Assembly (NCBI GenBank): GCA_018257865.1
Contig: JAEUBA010000059.1
Coordinates: 140,627 to 204,626, forward strand
From: Stereocaulon alpinum
Lineage: Eukaryota; Ascomycota; Lecanoromycetes; Lecanorales; Stereocaulaceae
Direction: 5' to 3'
Length of the DNA: 64,000 nucleotides
The stretch's first letter is position 1. Each line of letters starts with the position of its first letter. Made by a program: the position numbers and the translations under genes. The notes beneath the pieces were generated by a model that was not told where the DNA came from, did not search any database, and saw only the letters and a program-made list of their open reading frames with translations. This document shows, piece by piece, positions 1-10,123 of this stretch.

Positions 1-923
1 GGCAACTAGGCAACACAATTGCAGATATGCAAAATCGAATGTTCACTGCCTTCCTCATTATTCTGATCCCCCCCACAGTCGTTAATGCAGTCGTGCCAAA
101 ATTCTACATGAACATGGCGCTATGGCAAGCTCGCGAGAACCCATCTCGAATTTACAATTGGTTTGCTTTTTGTACCGCCTCGGTGGTGACGGAGATTCCA
201 ATCTCCATCATTAGCGCCGTCATCTACTGGGTCATCTGGTACTTCGCCACTGGCCTGCCTACGGATTCCGCAACTGCAGGTTATGTTTTCTGGATGGTGA
301 TGCTATTCTTCCTCTTTCAAGCTTCATGGGGTCAATGGATCTGTGCGTTCGCTCCCTCATTCACCGTCATCTCAAACGTGCTACCCTTGTTCTTCGTGAT
401 GTTCAGTCTGTTCAACGGGGTCGTGCGGCCTTATAACCAAATGTCCGTCTTCTGGCGCTACTGGATCTACTGGATAATGCCGTCTACGTACTGGATCGGT
501 GGTGTGCTGGCTGCTACTCTACGCGACATTCAAGTGCAGTGTGGACCTGCTGAAGCAGCAATGTTCAACCCACCGCCTGGACAGACTTGCGGGCAGTATG
601 CACAAAGCTACGTGAGCCAAAGGGGAACAGGATACATTACCAACCCTACTGCGACGAGCGACTGTGGGTATTGCCCATACAGTAATGGAGTTGAGTACAT
701 GGCCACTATCAACGTTAGCCCAAGCGACAAGTGGAAGTATCTGCCGATCTTTATGGGATTCGTGTGCAGTAACTGGTTGCTGGTTTACTTCTTCATCTAC
801 ACCGTTAGAGTAAAGGGGTGGGGCTTCGGCTTGGGCTATGTTTTCGGTGGCCTGGGCAAGCTTGTTGGAGCTGTGAAGGCTGGTGTTGGGAAGGTTGTCG
901 GAGGGAATAAGAAAGAGAAGTAA
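1..923 (+). CDS. PDR-type ABC transporter, C-terminal part (5' truncated by window edge)
   Basis: This is the last part of a full-size pleiotropic-drug-resistance (ABCG) exporter, which would pump hydrophobic compounds out across the plasma membrane. The frame is open to the left edge, and the codons before the first ATG at 27 read QLGNTIAD, continuous with the family, so 27 is not a start. Visible are the second ABC-2 membrane domain with about five hydrophobic spans (NWFAFCTASVVTEIPISII, then further spans to about residue 160 of the visible part), a long extracellular loop rich in Cys (CGP, TCGQY, DCGYCPY), and a last span (FMGFVCSNWLLVYFFIYTV). A Gly/Lys-rich cytosolic tail ends in KKEK. 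No nucleotide-binding domain is visible because it lies outside the window. The Copia insertion begins about 200 bp after the stop, so this gene is not interrupted by it. Confidence 0.9.
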   Translation, partial: QLGNTIADMQNRMFTAFLIILIPPTVVNAVVPKFYMNMALWQARENPSRIYNWFAFCTASVVTEIPISIISAVIYWVIWYFATGLPTDSATAGYVFWMVMLFFLFQASWGQWICAFAPSFTVISNVLPLFFVMFSLFNGVVRPYNQMSVFWRYWIYWIMPSTYWIGGVLAATLRDIQVQCGPAEAAMFNPPPGQTCGQYAQSYVSQRGTGYITNPTATSDCGYCPYSNGVEYMATINVSPSDKWKYLPIFMGFVCSNWLLVYFFIYTVRVKGWGFGLGYVFGGLGKLVGAVKAGVGKVVGGNKKEK

Positions 924-1120
924 GTGAAGACAATGGAGGGATGAGTGATGGAGGAGGAAGATACTGTTCCACGCATTGCTGGTGTTTGAGCGACAGGGTA
1001 TAGTTTTATGGCGGGTGTTCCAGCGACTAGATATGGGGACGGTGTTATTTAGATATAGATTGAACATAGACTGTATATTGAAGCAGGCGGAGCTCCCCCT
1101 GCCAATTTCACATGTCCAAT

Positions 1121-1321
1121 TGTCGGAATAATATTACTCCGCACTCCGCAATAGCGGCTTGGCGCCCGCTCCTAGATAAAACACCATAGCTTAGCTAGCT
1201 AGATTCAATCAAATCCCCAGTTTACCAAGCCCAATAGACACCCTGCAATCAGGTTGTCCGGGGCAGGTAATAGGGGATCAAGCTACTAATCGGTACAACC
1301 TAGCAAGAGGGTGTACCGACA
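1121..1321 (+). repeat. 5' LTR of the Copia element
   Basis: A 201-bp direct repeat of 2762-2964, starting TGTCGGAATAATATTACTCC and ending GTGTACCGACA. The inverted termini TGTCGG/CCGACA are those expected of an LTR. It is preceded by target duplication CCAAT at 1116-1120. Confidence 0.95.
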
Positions 1322-1433
1322 CTGATCAGTTGTCGACCTCAGATCAGCAAGGTACAGCAAGAAAATTTCAACTGTAACACCAAAACCTCACCTGCACCAC
1401 TACCAAGCCTCCGCTGCAACGCCTAACCTCACG

Positions 1434-1757
1434 ATGACGCCACCAGCTATAGAGGAGGAAGACGAAGGGATAATTACACCGTTTAGAATCGTCCTTAAAG
1501 ACCCCACAAAGTCCTCAGCCACCGCCCTAGGAATATTCGTCAAGCAAATGATAAATTACTACTAAAACTACGAAGAAGAAGGGCACGACCTATGGCTAAG
1601 CTTCATCTAAGACTTCAGCGATTAGAGCGAAGCCTTATTTGAGAAGGTAGAGAAAGGGTTAATGCGAAACCTTAGGGACCTACTTTTCAACCGCGGCGTC
1701 TACATACCTAAGGATAAGACCTACGTCTATAAGTACCTGGTAAGACTAGCAGCTTAA
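1434..1757 (+). pseudogene. Degenerate gag-like frame of the Copia element
   Basis: From the ATG at 1434 one frame reads as an acidic, gag-like N-terminus (MTPPAIEEEDEGIITPFRIV...) to about 1757. At least three in-frame TAA/TAG codons interrupt it, near 1563, 1608 and 1620. The frame otherwise stays the same across the stops, so the damage is by substitution rather than indel, as RIP or point decay would give. It sits about 110 bp after the 5' LTR, the usual place for gag. No zinc knuckle is visible. Confidence 0.6.
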
Positions 1758-1935
1758 CCATAGCCTAAATGGCCTGCCGCTACAGCTATCTCCAACACGC
1801 CTAGCACGCCTGCCCTAACTAAAACCAAAACACCTGGTACGCCATTTGATACAATATAATCGAAAGCTAAGAAAGAGCATGGGTCTACATCTATATAGGA
1901 AACAGCAATAAGCAAAGCTGAAGCTTCCAGTAGCT

Positions 1936-2155
1936 CAGCAAGCTCCAAGCAACGCTGTAGTCCTAGCAATGCTGCAACTTCCAGCACTGCTGCAGCTCTC
2001 AGCAAGACTGCAGCTTCCAGCGAGACTGCAGCTCCCAGCAAAGCTGCAGTTGCCAGTAAAGCAGCTGCTCAGCAGCTCAGCAGCCCTGCAGCTCCCAGCA
2101 ACGCTGCAGTTCCCAGCAACTTTGCAATTCAGCAGCTTCCCAGTAATACTGCAGA
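1936..2155 (+). repeat. 18-bp minisatellite inside the Copia element
   Basis: About ten imperfect copies of an 18-bp unit of the type gcaagactgcagcttcca. It is open in one frame, giving an Ala/Ser-rich string (units like SKTAAS, SETAAP, SKAAVA). It lies where integrase and reverse transcriptase would be in a full element. Period and register are clear; the copy count is by eye. Confidence 0.8.
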
Positions 2156-2439
2156 CCCACACCGCTGCTTAACACCGACCAGGGGTAAGCTATACCTTAT
2201 TTGGTATAGTCCAGTTACCAAGCCAGGTGGAACGCCACCATTTTTATGCTTATATTTCGCCTTGCATTTCGCTGCGCGAAACCCACATTTATTTCAATAT
2301 TTCCTACTTCTTCAACTTTTCGATTCTGGCTATATTAGCAGGCTATCTATCGATATCCTAGTACCTGCCGCCGCTAAGCATAGGCTACCTAATACGCCGG
2401 AGGTACTATTCGCAAGTGCGCTCCGCACCTCGCCGCAAC

Positions 2440-2640
2440 CGCTGAGAAACGCCTAATGATCGACATAATAGGACTGCGGCAGTCCTACGAGAGAAGGGAA
2501 ATCGATAAGGTGCGGTGGATCGATGATAATTGCAACCCAGCAGACGCTATGACTAAGGAGCGCTGCTGCTAGGCATTAAAGCAATTGGTGGACAGCAACG
2601 CTATCGAGTTGAAGATAAACGCCTAGGTAGAAAGAGAAGC
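2440..2640 (+). pseudogene. Copia RNase H C-terminal remnant
   Basis: One frame reads KRLMIDIIGLRQSYERRE, then a segment with WIDDNCNPADAMTKERCC, a stop, ALKQLVDSNAIELKINA, and another stop. This is the conserved end of Copia polyprotein RNase H (the motif NPADAMTK is diagnostic). It lies about 120 bp before the 3' LTR, as in complete elements. Two in-frame stops show it is dead. Confidence 0.8.
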
Positions 2641-2761
2641 TGTGATCTAACTAATCAGATTGCAACGTTGCTTAGCCTTGCAGGCCCGTTTCTATGCTAG
2701 CTAATTGCTAGATTTGGCGTCGATTAGCACTGTTTTTTCAACTTTCTAAAACTTTTGCCAG

Positions 2762-2964
2762 TGTCGGAATAATATTACTCCGCACTCCGCAATAGCGGCT
2801 TGGCGCCCGCTCCTAGATAAAACACCATAGCTTAGCTAGCTAGATTCAATCAAAAATCCCCAGTTTACCAAGCCTAATAGACACCCTGCAATCAGGTTGT
2901 CCGGGGCAGGTAATAGGGGATCAAGCTACTAATCGGTACAACCTAGCAAGAGGGTGTACCGACA
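2762..2964 (+). repeat. 3' LTR of the Copia element
   Basis: A 203-bp copy of the 5' LTR with a 2-bp AA insertion after TCAATCAA and one C-to-T change (AAGCCC to AAGCCT). It is followed directly by the CCAAT target duplication at 2965-2969. Confidence 0.95.
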
Positions 2965-2969
2965 CCAAT

Positions 2970-3477
2970 CAAAGTCAATGCCAAGCACGTTCGAGAGTTT
3001 GTAAAGACTGTCCTCCTTTTTCAAGCTCTTGATAAATTATAATGCATTCTTGGGGGGGGGGGGGGCGATTACTGGCGGCAGTGTTAAGCAAAGCCGAAGA
3101 AAGACCCCTGAAGGCTGAAGCTCTAGGCGATCAAGCCCAAAGCTTGTTCTAAATTCGAAGTTCTCCGACAGAACGTCGTCCGCAGCATTACTCATATTGA
3201 TGCCTGCCTACCTAACAGATGTACGGGTCGACTATGGATCTGAAACAAGCTCGGAATAGCGTGAATGGCCGTCGTTGGCGGCTGATCCGTCCTGCGGCTC
3301 AGCAGGCTGCAGACTTTGCTTCGCCCCATTCCAACTCGTGACAAGCCGTTGTAATCAAGCTAAGTTGGGTGTCCCCTCCAATTGTATCTGTTGCTCTGTA
3401 TTCTCGCACCGTCTCCTCAATTCTTTTCAATTGAGAAACAGCACTGTGATCATCCGTCCTATATCCTCCATTTGACA
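2970..3477. other. Intergenic region with a 14-G run
   Basis: Non-coding spacer between the Copia target duplication and the AAA ATPase start. It contains an uninterrupted run of 14 G at 3052-3065. The last 100 bp are pyrimidine-rich, as expected for a fungal promoter/leader. I see no gene. Confidence 0.6.
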
Positions 3478-5081
3478 ATGCGTGTCCAACCAACCGACCT
3501 ACCCCTCCGGCCCTCCACGAAGGATAAGGCCCGCGATGGACCCTACCACGAGTTCTACCACCACTCCTCAGCTCAACGTCCAAACACCGCCGAAGTCATC
3601 GCGGAAGCAATTCGCAAGCAATACCCCAGCCTCCACCTCACCCTCACGACGACCTGCGATCTCCTTCGCTATGCCGCCGCCGGGCACGCGCAAGCAACAG
3701 CCGTCGACGCAGATGGCGTCAAGCCCGAGAACTTACGACTCAGATACTACATGGCGCCTTTGAGAAGGAGAGACGGTGACACAGGCTTCTTGTACGACGG
3801 CGTGGAGTTTGGGAAGTTCCTCTATAAGTGGAGAGATGAGGAGTATATCGTCTACGCAGTCGCAGGGCAAGAGGGGGGAATGTTCACGTATACGATGTTC
3901 TTGCTTGGTACTGAGGAGTCGAACGATAAGCTTATGCTCGAGGCGTATAAATGGCAGTACAATACTCATGATACGGTATTAATCTTTGATGGGGGATACT
4001 GGCAAGCGAGTACGGCATTGTGGCAGAGCGTGCAGAATGCAAGTTGGGATGATGTTATTCTGGATCCGAAGATGAAGAAGAGTATTATAGGGGAGATCAG
4101 CAAGTTCTACAATTCGGAAGAGCGGTATAAGAAGTTGAAGGTACCGTGGAAGAGGGGGATCATATATCATGGACCGCCTGGAAATGGCAAGACGTACGCA
4201 GACTTCCCCTCACAACGAGAGCTAGTATAAAAACTCGCTAACGCATACACAGTATCTCCATAAAAGCGATGATGCACACCCTCTACACCCGCCCCTCCCC
4301 AATCCCAACCCTCTACGTCCGCTCCCTATCCAGCTACGCCGGCCCCGAATACTCGATAAAACGAATCTTCTCCCAAGCCCGCACCCAAGCCCCCTGCTTC
4401 CTCGTCTTCGAAGACCTAGACAGCCTCGTCTCCCCCGCCATCCGCTCCTACTTCCTCAACGAAGTCGACGGCCTCCAAGAAAACGACGGCATCCTCATGG
4501 TCGGCAGCACGAACCACCTCGAACAACTCGACCCAGGAATCAGCAAGCGACCAAGCCGCTTCGATAGAAAGTACCTCTTCCCGGATCCGGGGCTTGGCGA
4601 GAGAATCCAGTATTGCGAGTACTGGCGCCAGAAACTGCGCGATAACGAGGACGTCGACTTCCCGGAGAAACTCAACAAAGCTATCGCGATTATAACAAAG
4701 GGATTCAGCTTCGCGTATATCCAGGAAGCGTTTGTCGCTTCTCTACTCGCTATCGCCAACGCTGGCGACGACGACGAAGACGACTCCGACTCCTCCTCCA
4801 AAACAACAAACACCACCCCAACCCCTACATACTGCCTCGGCCTAGAACGCACCCCCGGTCCACATCCTCCGCCTCCGCCTCCATACTTTACAGAAGCGAA
4901 TCCTTGTCCGGCGCGCTACCATATCCATTGTTGGGACGTGGTTGAGGCGGTGGATGGGGATGGTGGGGATGAGGGATTGGATCGGTATGTGTTGTGGAGG
5001 GAGATGAAGAAGGTCGTTAAGGCGTTGAGGGAGGAGTTGAATCAAGGCAAGGAGGAAGGGGGGAGGGGGGATATGCTTTAG
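3478..5081 (+). CDS. BCS1-like AAA+ ATPase
   Basis: A P-loop ATPase of the fungal BCS1-like AAA group, which remodels proteins by ATP hydrolysis; the substrate is unknown. Two exons (3478-4193, 4253-5081) joined across a 59-bp intron GTACGC...ACACAG, with branch site GCTAAC, give 514 residues. The intron splits the Walker A Thr codon: GPPGNGK (residue 232 on), then T from both exons. Walker B is FEDLDSL near residue 292. Sensor and Arg-finger regions follow (VGSTNHLEQLDPGI, RPSRFDRKYLFPDPG). The N-terminal half (YDGVEFGKFLYKW, VPWKRGIIYHG) is typical of this group. No obvious membrane span or mitochondrial presequence is seen, so a cytosolic or nuclear member is more likely than the mitochondrial Rieske translocase. 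The ATG at 3478 (ACAATG) was chosen over an upstream TTG. The C-terminus is acidic and Pro-rich. Confidence 0.85.
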
Positions 5082-5455
5082 GCGGCAATATATGGGCAAG
5101 GTGGATTTCTTCGCCCTGCTGAAAAACAGTACACTACTATGCATATCGCATAAAAAAAACGAACCGAGCAATAAATGTATTTTATGAAACGCTTAATATC
5201 ACCCTGATTGTTTTTTGCACGCACGCTCGAACGCCTTTTTTATCCTTCATGAATCCATCCACATGCCTGCCGTATCCCATCCATGCTCATCGTCTCTCAT
5301 TCACGGCTACCTACCACTCATTCGCAGCGCCAAGGAAACGATTAATCCCTTCCTAAGGTACCTTGAGGTAGCTTCCCGGCATGCATGGTCTCATCTATCT
5401 ACCAACGCCTGACATTCGATCCCCTACTCACGCAGTCATTCGTGCCTACTCATAG
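5082..5455. other. Convergent intergenic region
   Basis: Shared 3' flank between the AAA ATPase (+) and the PARP/E2 gene (-). It is AT-rich just after 5081, with likely poly(A) signals, and otherwise featureless. Confidence 0.5.
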
Positions 5456-8400
5456 TCATGGCTTTTTCCAACCCAGACTTCCGAGTCCAAAGCCCTTCGA
5501 TCCAGACGTCGGCGTGCTGCTATATGTGGATCTGAAGTCTGGTGGGACTTCCCACTACAAAGAGATTAGTAAGTGGAGTTTGAGGGTAATGGGAAGATGA
5601 CAAGGTACGTACACCATGAGTATTACAAGCCCTAATGAACGCCTCCACAGCTTCACCAACCTGATAGTCTCTGACCGGCCCCGCCTCCAAACGAGCGGGT
5701 TTAGGGTCTGTAGACGACATCGCGAGACGGACTTGCAGTAGAACGGATTCGATATTCGACACAGCGCTCCAGCCCGAGTTGGTTAGGAGTTCCATGCACA
5801 GAGCTCCACCAGCAGTGACGTGGCCGCCTCCTCCTTGCATGAAGCTCAAGAAACGTGGACGGATAACGCGCACGAAGGGCGGGCTCATGGGGTAGTTTTT
5901 GCCGAAACGCATTTCCATAACTACGCTCTTGACGCCTTTGGATTTCATGTCTTTTGCTAGTGGGAGGTGGGGTTCGAAAGAGTGGAGTTCGACTATCCAT
6001 TGGTAGACGTTGTCGACGAGTTCGCGGTCGATGTACCAGCCTAGCTCGTGAAGAGGATGTGTATCTTGTATCTTTAGGGTGGCTGCTAACTCACGCTGTA
6101 AGCCCCTTGTGGCACCTGGTGTTGCAAAGGAAGGCGGTTCAAGAAGCGGTAGGGATTTGACGTCTAGACTGCCAGGTACGAAGTCCGTCTTGGAGACATC
6201 AGGCTTTTTCGGTCCTGGCTCTGCCAATGCTTTGCCCTTTCCCTTGTTTGTCGTCGTCGACAAGACTCCCGACTCTTCTGCGTCTGAAAAGAAGATTGTA
6301 AGATCTTCTGTCTCTGTCTCGTCGCTGACAAGCGCGGCTTCCTCCATTGCCTGTACGTTATCGACTTTGACCTTCTTCTTCCCGTCTCCGGTCTTGACAG
6401 TCTTTGAGACCGGCCGTCTCGATTTGCTGACGGCATTCATGGGTATAACAATTGGGGCGTTCTTCTCTCCCGAAGGCGTGTATGGTGGATCTTGCTCATA
6501 GACTTGACTTGGCTTACTGTCTGCAAGTTGGTTGACACCCTGCATGTTGCATTTGACAAACAAGTACCGCGACTGTATCCAGTCTAGCTGAGCCACCACA
6601 AGATGAGGGTTCTTGCTAACGAATTGTGCTGGAGCATTCACAATCTCATTCAAAGCGATTGCCTGCGATATTTTGAGCTGGCTATGTGGCCACTCTCCAG
6701 CCCTGTAACTCTCTTCATCACTGTAACTTCGAACAACATGCATGCCGCTGTAGCCCATACTTGTCAAAGCTTGCAACGAATGATAGACACCATTGCCATA
6801 AGCTCTGCCATGATCTGCCTTCTCGAAGTGTAGGCCTTCTCTAACAATTCCATGCCAATTATATAGAGGACTGCCATGCCATGCGAACATAGTGGGATGC
6901 TTCTGCTGAGCGGTAGTATCTTTGACTGAGGTTACGAATCTCTGTTCTTTGTCGGGTGCTCCTTGTGCAAAGCGGAACTGCATCCACCCAGGCATGCCGG
7001 CTACTCGCTCCTCCGATTTCCGTTCGCTGTCGTCAAGACTGTCGACCTGTATGATACAAGAGCGGTTCGAGGCAATGATCCAACGAAGTAATCCGAGCGC
7101 TGCAGGAGAGATCCGATCCGCCCAGGTTCGCAAAGACATCTCTTGACCACCCTTGATCCTCAAGTAGTCGTTCATTTGTTGTACACTGGGTAGAGTATCC
7201 AAGAGCATGCAGATCGAGTTCTGCTTCTCGTAATCATCGAGATCGTCAAAGTTCTGGTCGTAGATCACGATATCGACCTCCTCAAGTTTGCTTGGTCTTC
7301 CATCTATACTAGCTGTTAGAGGAGGTGTCGCAGCTGGTGTTATAGTGGATGGAATATTCGTTCTACTCTGGCCGGATGCACCTCTTTGCGAGACACTGAC
7401 AAAGTTCGGGGTTGATTGCTCGGACTTCTGAACCTTCAGTAAGCTTCGCACAACTGGTGCACCTAGTCTCGCAGTGGGATACAATACTTCAACCACTCTG
7501 CAATGCCATCGCTCGTTAGCTTGCAGTTGCATGCCAGGTTGTATTGGCGCTGGTGGCACAAAGGAGATCCAATTCCCAGCATTCAATACTTTTTCCTTCC
7601 CAACATCGAAGAGAAGCTCCATTCTTGGACGATCAAATTTTGCTTTGAAAGTCTGCGGGATCTGTGCCTCCTTCGGTGTATTTTGAACCTTGGGAGAGGT
7701 CAAGCCATCCGTGGCGGCCATGTAGGCTGGGAATGAAAATAGTGATGGTATCCCTGAAGAGCCACGGTGTGAGGATGAACTATTGCTATAGGCTGGTATG
7801 AGAGCTGGTGCGGGTACCATCAGAGCCATACCAGTCGGTGGGTGGCGTAACCTCTGGTTACAGGCGCTGGTGTAACAAAAGCTAATCAGGAGGTCGACAA
7901 CATGAGGTTGAGTGACTATCTCATGCTCGATGCTAGGACCGAAGCCTAGACTCATGTACTGATAGAGGCACAAAGGTTTGGAACAAACGTATGGCTTCAG
8001 GGCCTCAAAGTCAGCTTCGACCTTGCTATGGCATACCAAACAGAATTCTGTGCACCGCACAAGATGACGCAGGGCAAATTGCATAGCCAAAAGAGGAAAG
8101 GAGTACTCTTTCCTGATGTCGGCGAGATGATCGCTAATGACTATGTTTGGTAGCGTTTGTGCAAGCTTCGAACTATCCTCGGCCCAGTACGCGTCGTTGA
8201 CAGTGTCCTTCTCTGAAAAGTTCCTCCCTTGGTGATCGTTAAAAAAATTCTCTGCACCACTCCAAGGAAAACCCATAGCCACTCTGTACCTCAGCAAAGG
8301 CACGAGACGGTCATGCATGAGTTCATCAAGCGGTCGGCCAATGAAGATGCGTCCTAAACTGCCGACTTTGGTCTGTCTTGTGTTCTGGGCACTGTCGAGT

Positions 8401-9394
8401 AATTTGCGTGACTTGCTCTTGTCTTCTAGGGTTGCGAAGGCAGCAATAGCTTCGTCTATCGGAATCTTATACGTGTCGCCCAAGCCGACTTTCAATTGTA
8501 CGCCATTACCTCCGTGAGAAATTCCTGAACCTATCAACTGGTCCAAAGTTCTATACCCATCGGTGTATCGTAGGAGTAGAATAAAGTACTGGCAGGGTTC
8601 TAGATGCCATGCCTGCAATGCTTCCTCTGAGATCCCGAGCTTCGCAATACGACATGATATCGTCACGAAGCCATCTTGCCCGCCGTTGAACAGGCTACCA
8701 TGGTAAGCGACACGAAAGCCTGCTCCCTTGGCCGTGCGAAGATCCCGGCGAATTCGAGCATTGTTCGCCTTGACTGCAACATGGTTTCCTCTGTGAGTGT
8801 TCCAATTGGTTGTTGAATGATGCGTAGGCGATCTTGGGGACCAAGCTCCAGCGTCACTGTCGTAGTCGTTTCCATCGTCTGATTGCTCAAGTTCTGCCGA
8901 GTAGAGGTAAGCGTTGGCGGTTCAGGGGTAGGAGTTTGAGGATACACTGACCATTATCTGAATCTATCTCCATAGGGTCGGGGTCGTCCACGTCCACAGG
9001 ATTTTGTCGAGAGCCAGAGGTTGCTTTGTCAAGGCTCTTGACTACCTTATTCAACATGTCGGCAACCTTGAGGCCTTCATAATTGCTCATAGCGTCAAGG
9101 GCTGAGTGAACGGTTGGAGGTACATTCTCCGAATTGGTGTAAATCATGTACATGTGAGACCCTGGATACTCCCCAAGATCTATAAAATAGGGTGTTATTC
9201 TATGCACTGCGGAAGGTATCTGATGATTTCATACCTGGAACCAAGACGGTGACTTCTGTAGCTCCGCCATTATATATCTGATAGTCAAAGTTAATCATGC
9301 CATCTTCTTCCCCGGCTCTAAGGTTGAAGATATTGTTGTGTTCGAAGCCGGCCACAGCCTCGCCCAGGTCAGCAACAAATGCCTTGCGGGGCAT
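5456..9394 (-). CDS. PARP / ubiquitin-conjugating (UBE2Q-like) fusion protein
   Basis: A 1255-residue protein joining an ADP-ribosyltransferase domain to an E2-like domain, rebuilt from four exons (9394-9235, 9179-8952, 8893-5613, 5554-5456) with introns of 55, 58 and 58 bp. All junctions keep frame. The last intron has GTACGT, CTTACTAATC and TTTGTAG, and restores the E2 ending HGWEVPPDF. The PARP fold has His802 in FAWHGSP and Tyr833 in GNGVYHS. The usual third Glu is replaced in the ALNEIVNAP region, which points to mono- rather than poly-ADP-ribosylation. The C-terminal UBC domain has the putative catalytic Cys1162 in GGALCMELL, followed by SNIESVLLQ, as in UBE2Q; it lacks HPN. The acidic N-terminus (DDPDPMEIDSDN) precedes a conserved region starting near residue 190. 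This architecture is known in filamentous fungi; its substrates are not. Confidence 0.9.
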
Positions 9395-10123
9395 GTTGAA
9401 GATACTTCAGTCGATAAGGCTGAGCTCCACTAGCCAGCGCATTGAAGCTTGAGAAGCTGGTGTAGTGAAAGTGGTCGAAAGAACTCAAGGGAGCGGTGCT
9501 AATATTCTATGAGGGAGAAGCGGCGTAACTGTAGTGGTGTGTCGAAGGGGAATCGATTAAGACGCCTTGGCGCTAATGGCAAAGCTTAGAGATCCAAGGG
9601 TGTGCTGTGAAGAGAGCTGTTCTAGAAAGAATACGAAATGTCCTGATGATAGAGCGAGGTTGAGCGTGTATAAGTAAGTGGACAAAAAGGGAAAGTCGTT
9701 GTAGGAAGTCTAGATGGCACGGATGGTAACGCCAAACGTCATGTGGTGGTGCTGAAGAAGCGCGTCTGATTGTCAACCCCAGAGGCTTTTAGCGTGGGAC
9801 AAGCCCCACCAGATGTAAAGTGAACGGTTTCGAATACAATAGATTCCATTAACAATTGTCAAGGGTAACAGTATTTCATCTTGTTGCTGGCCAACAGGCA
9901 AAACAGTGAGTTGCCAGGCAGCAAATGCTTAAGGCTGTGACTCCCCATTTTGGTTGCCTTATCGCTATCTTAGCCCCGGAAGCTACCCTAAAAGTGAGTT
10001 AGCCAGGTACACGACCAGCCCTATCGAACTCTCCCATCTTGAAGTAGACTTTCCTCAATCGGAGGGGCAGCTTGATCTGAGAACAGCACTATTGCTGATC
10101 GAATCGAAGAATAGATTCCTAAC
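9395..10123. other. Divergent intergenic/promoter region
   Basis: A 729-bp spacer between the heads of the PARP/E2 gene (-) and the COG7-like gene (+), so it must hold both promoters. Short open frames in it (for example 9573-9776 on the minus strand) show no coding character. I see no repeat or RNA gene. Confidence 0.55.

Larger units (their letters stand above)
1121..2964 (+). mobile_element. Ty1/Copia LTR retrotransposon, internally deleted, non-autonomous
   Basis: A complete LTR-to-LTR insertion of 1844 bp. Both LTRs begin TGTCGG and end CCGACA, and the flanks carry a perfect 5-bp duplication CCAAT (1116-1120 and 2965-2969). The LTRs differ by one substitution and a 2-bp indel, so insertion was recent or the LTRs were homogenised. 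The 1440-bp interior is not coding-competent. A gag-like frame from the ATG at 1434 (MTPPAIEEEDEG...) is broken by several TAA/TAG codons. A Copia RNase H C-terminus lies near 2440-2640 (RLMIDIIGLRQSYERREI, then NPADAMTK), also with stops. Protease, integrase and most of reverse transcriptase are missing. C-to-T changes such as CAA to TAA would fit RIP. Mobilisation in trans is an inference. Confidence 0.93.

Noticed and set aside
519..1067. 182-residue minus-strand frame
   Set aside because: It lies largely antisense to the ABC transporter with composition of a shadow frame; no family resemblance.
2262..2456. 64-residue frame inside the Copia element
   Set aside because: It overlaps the RNase H remnant region in another register; relic sequence rather than a gene.
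3482..3763. Alternative frame starting MSNQPTYPSG at the AAA ATPase head
   Set aside because: It ends before the ATPase domain, while the overlapping frame from 3478 runs into it without a break.
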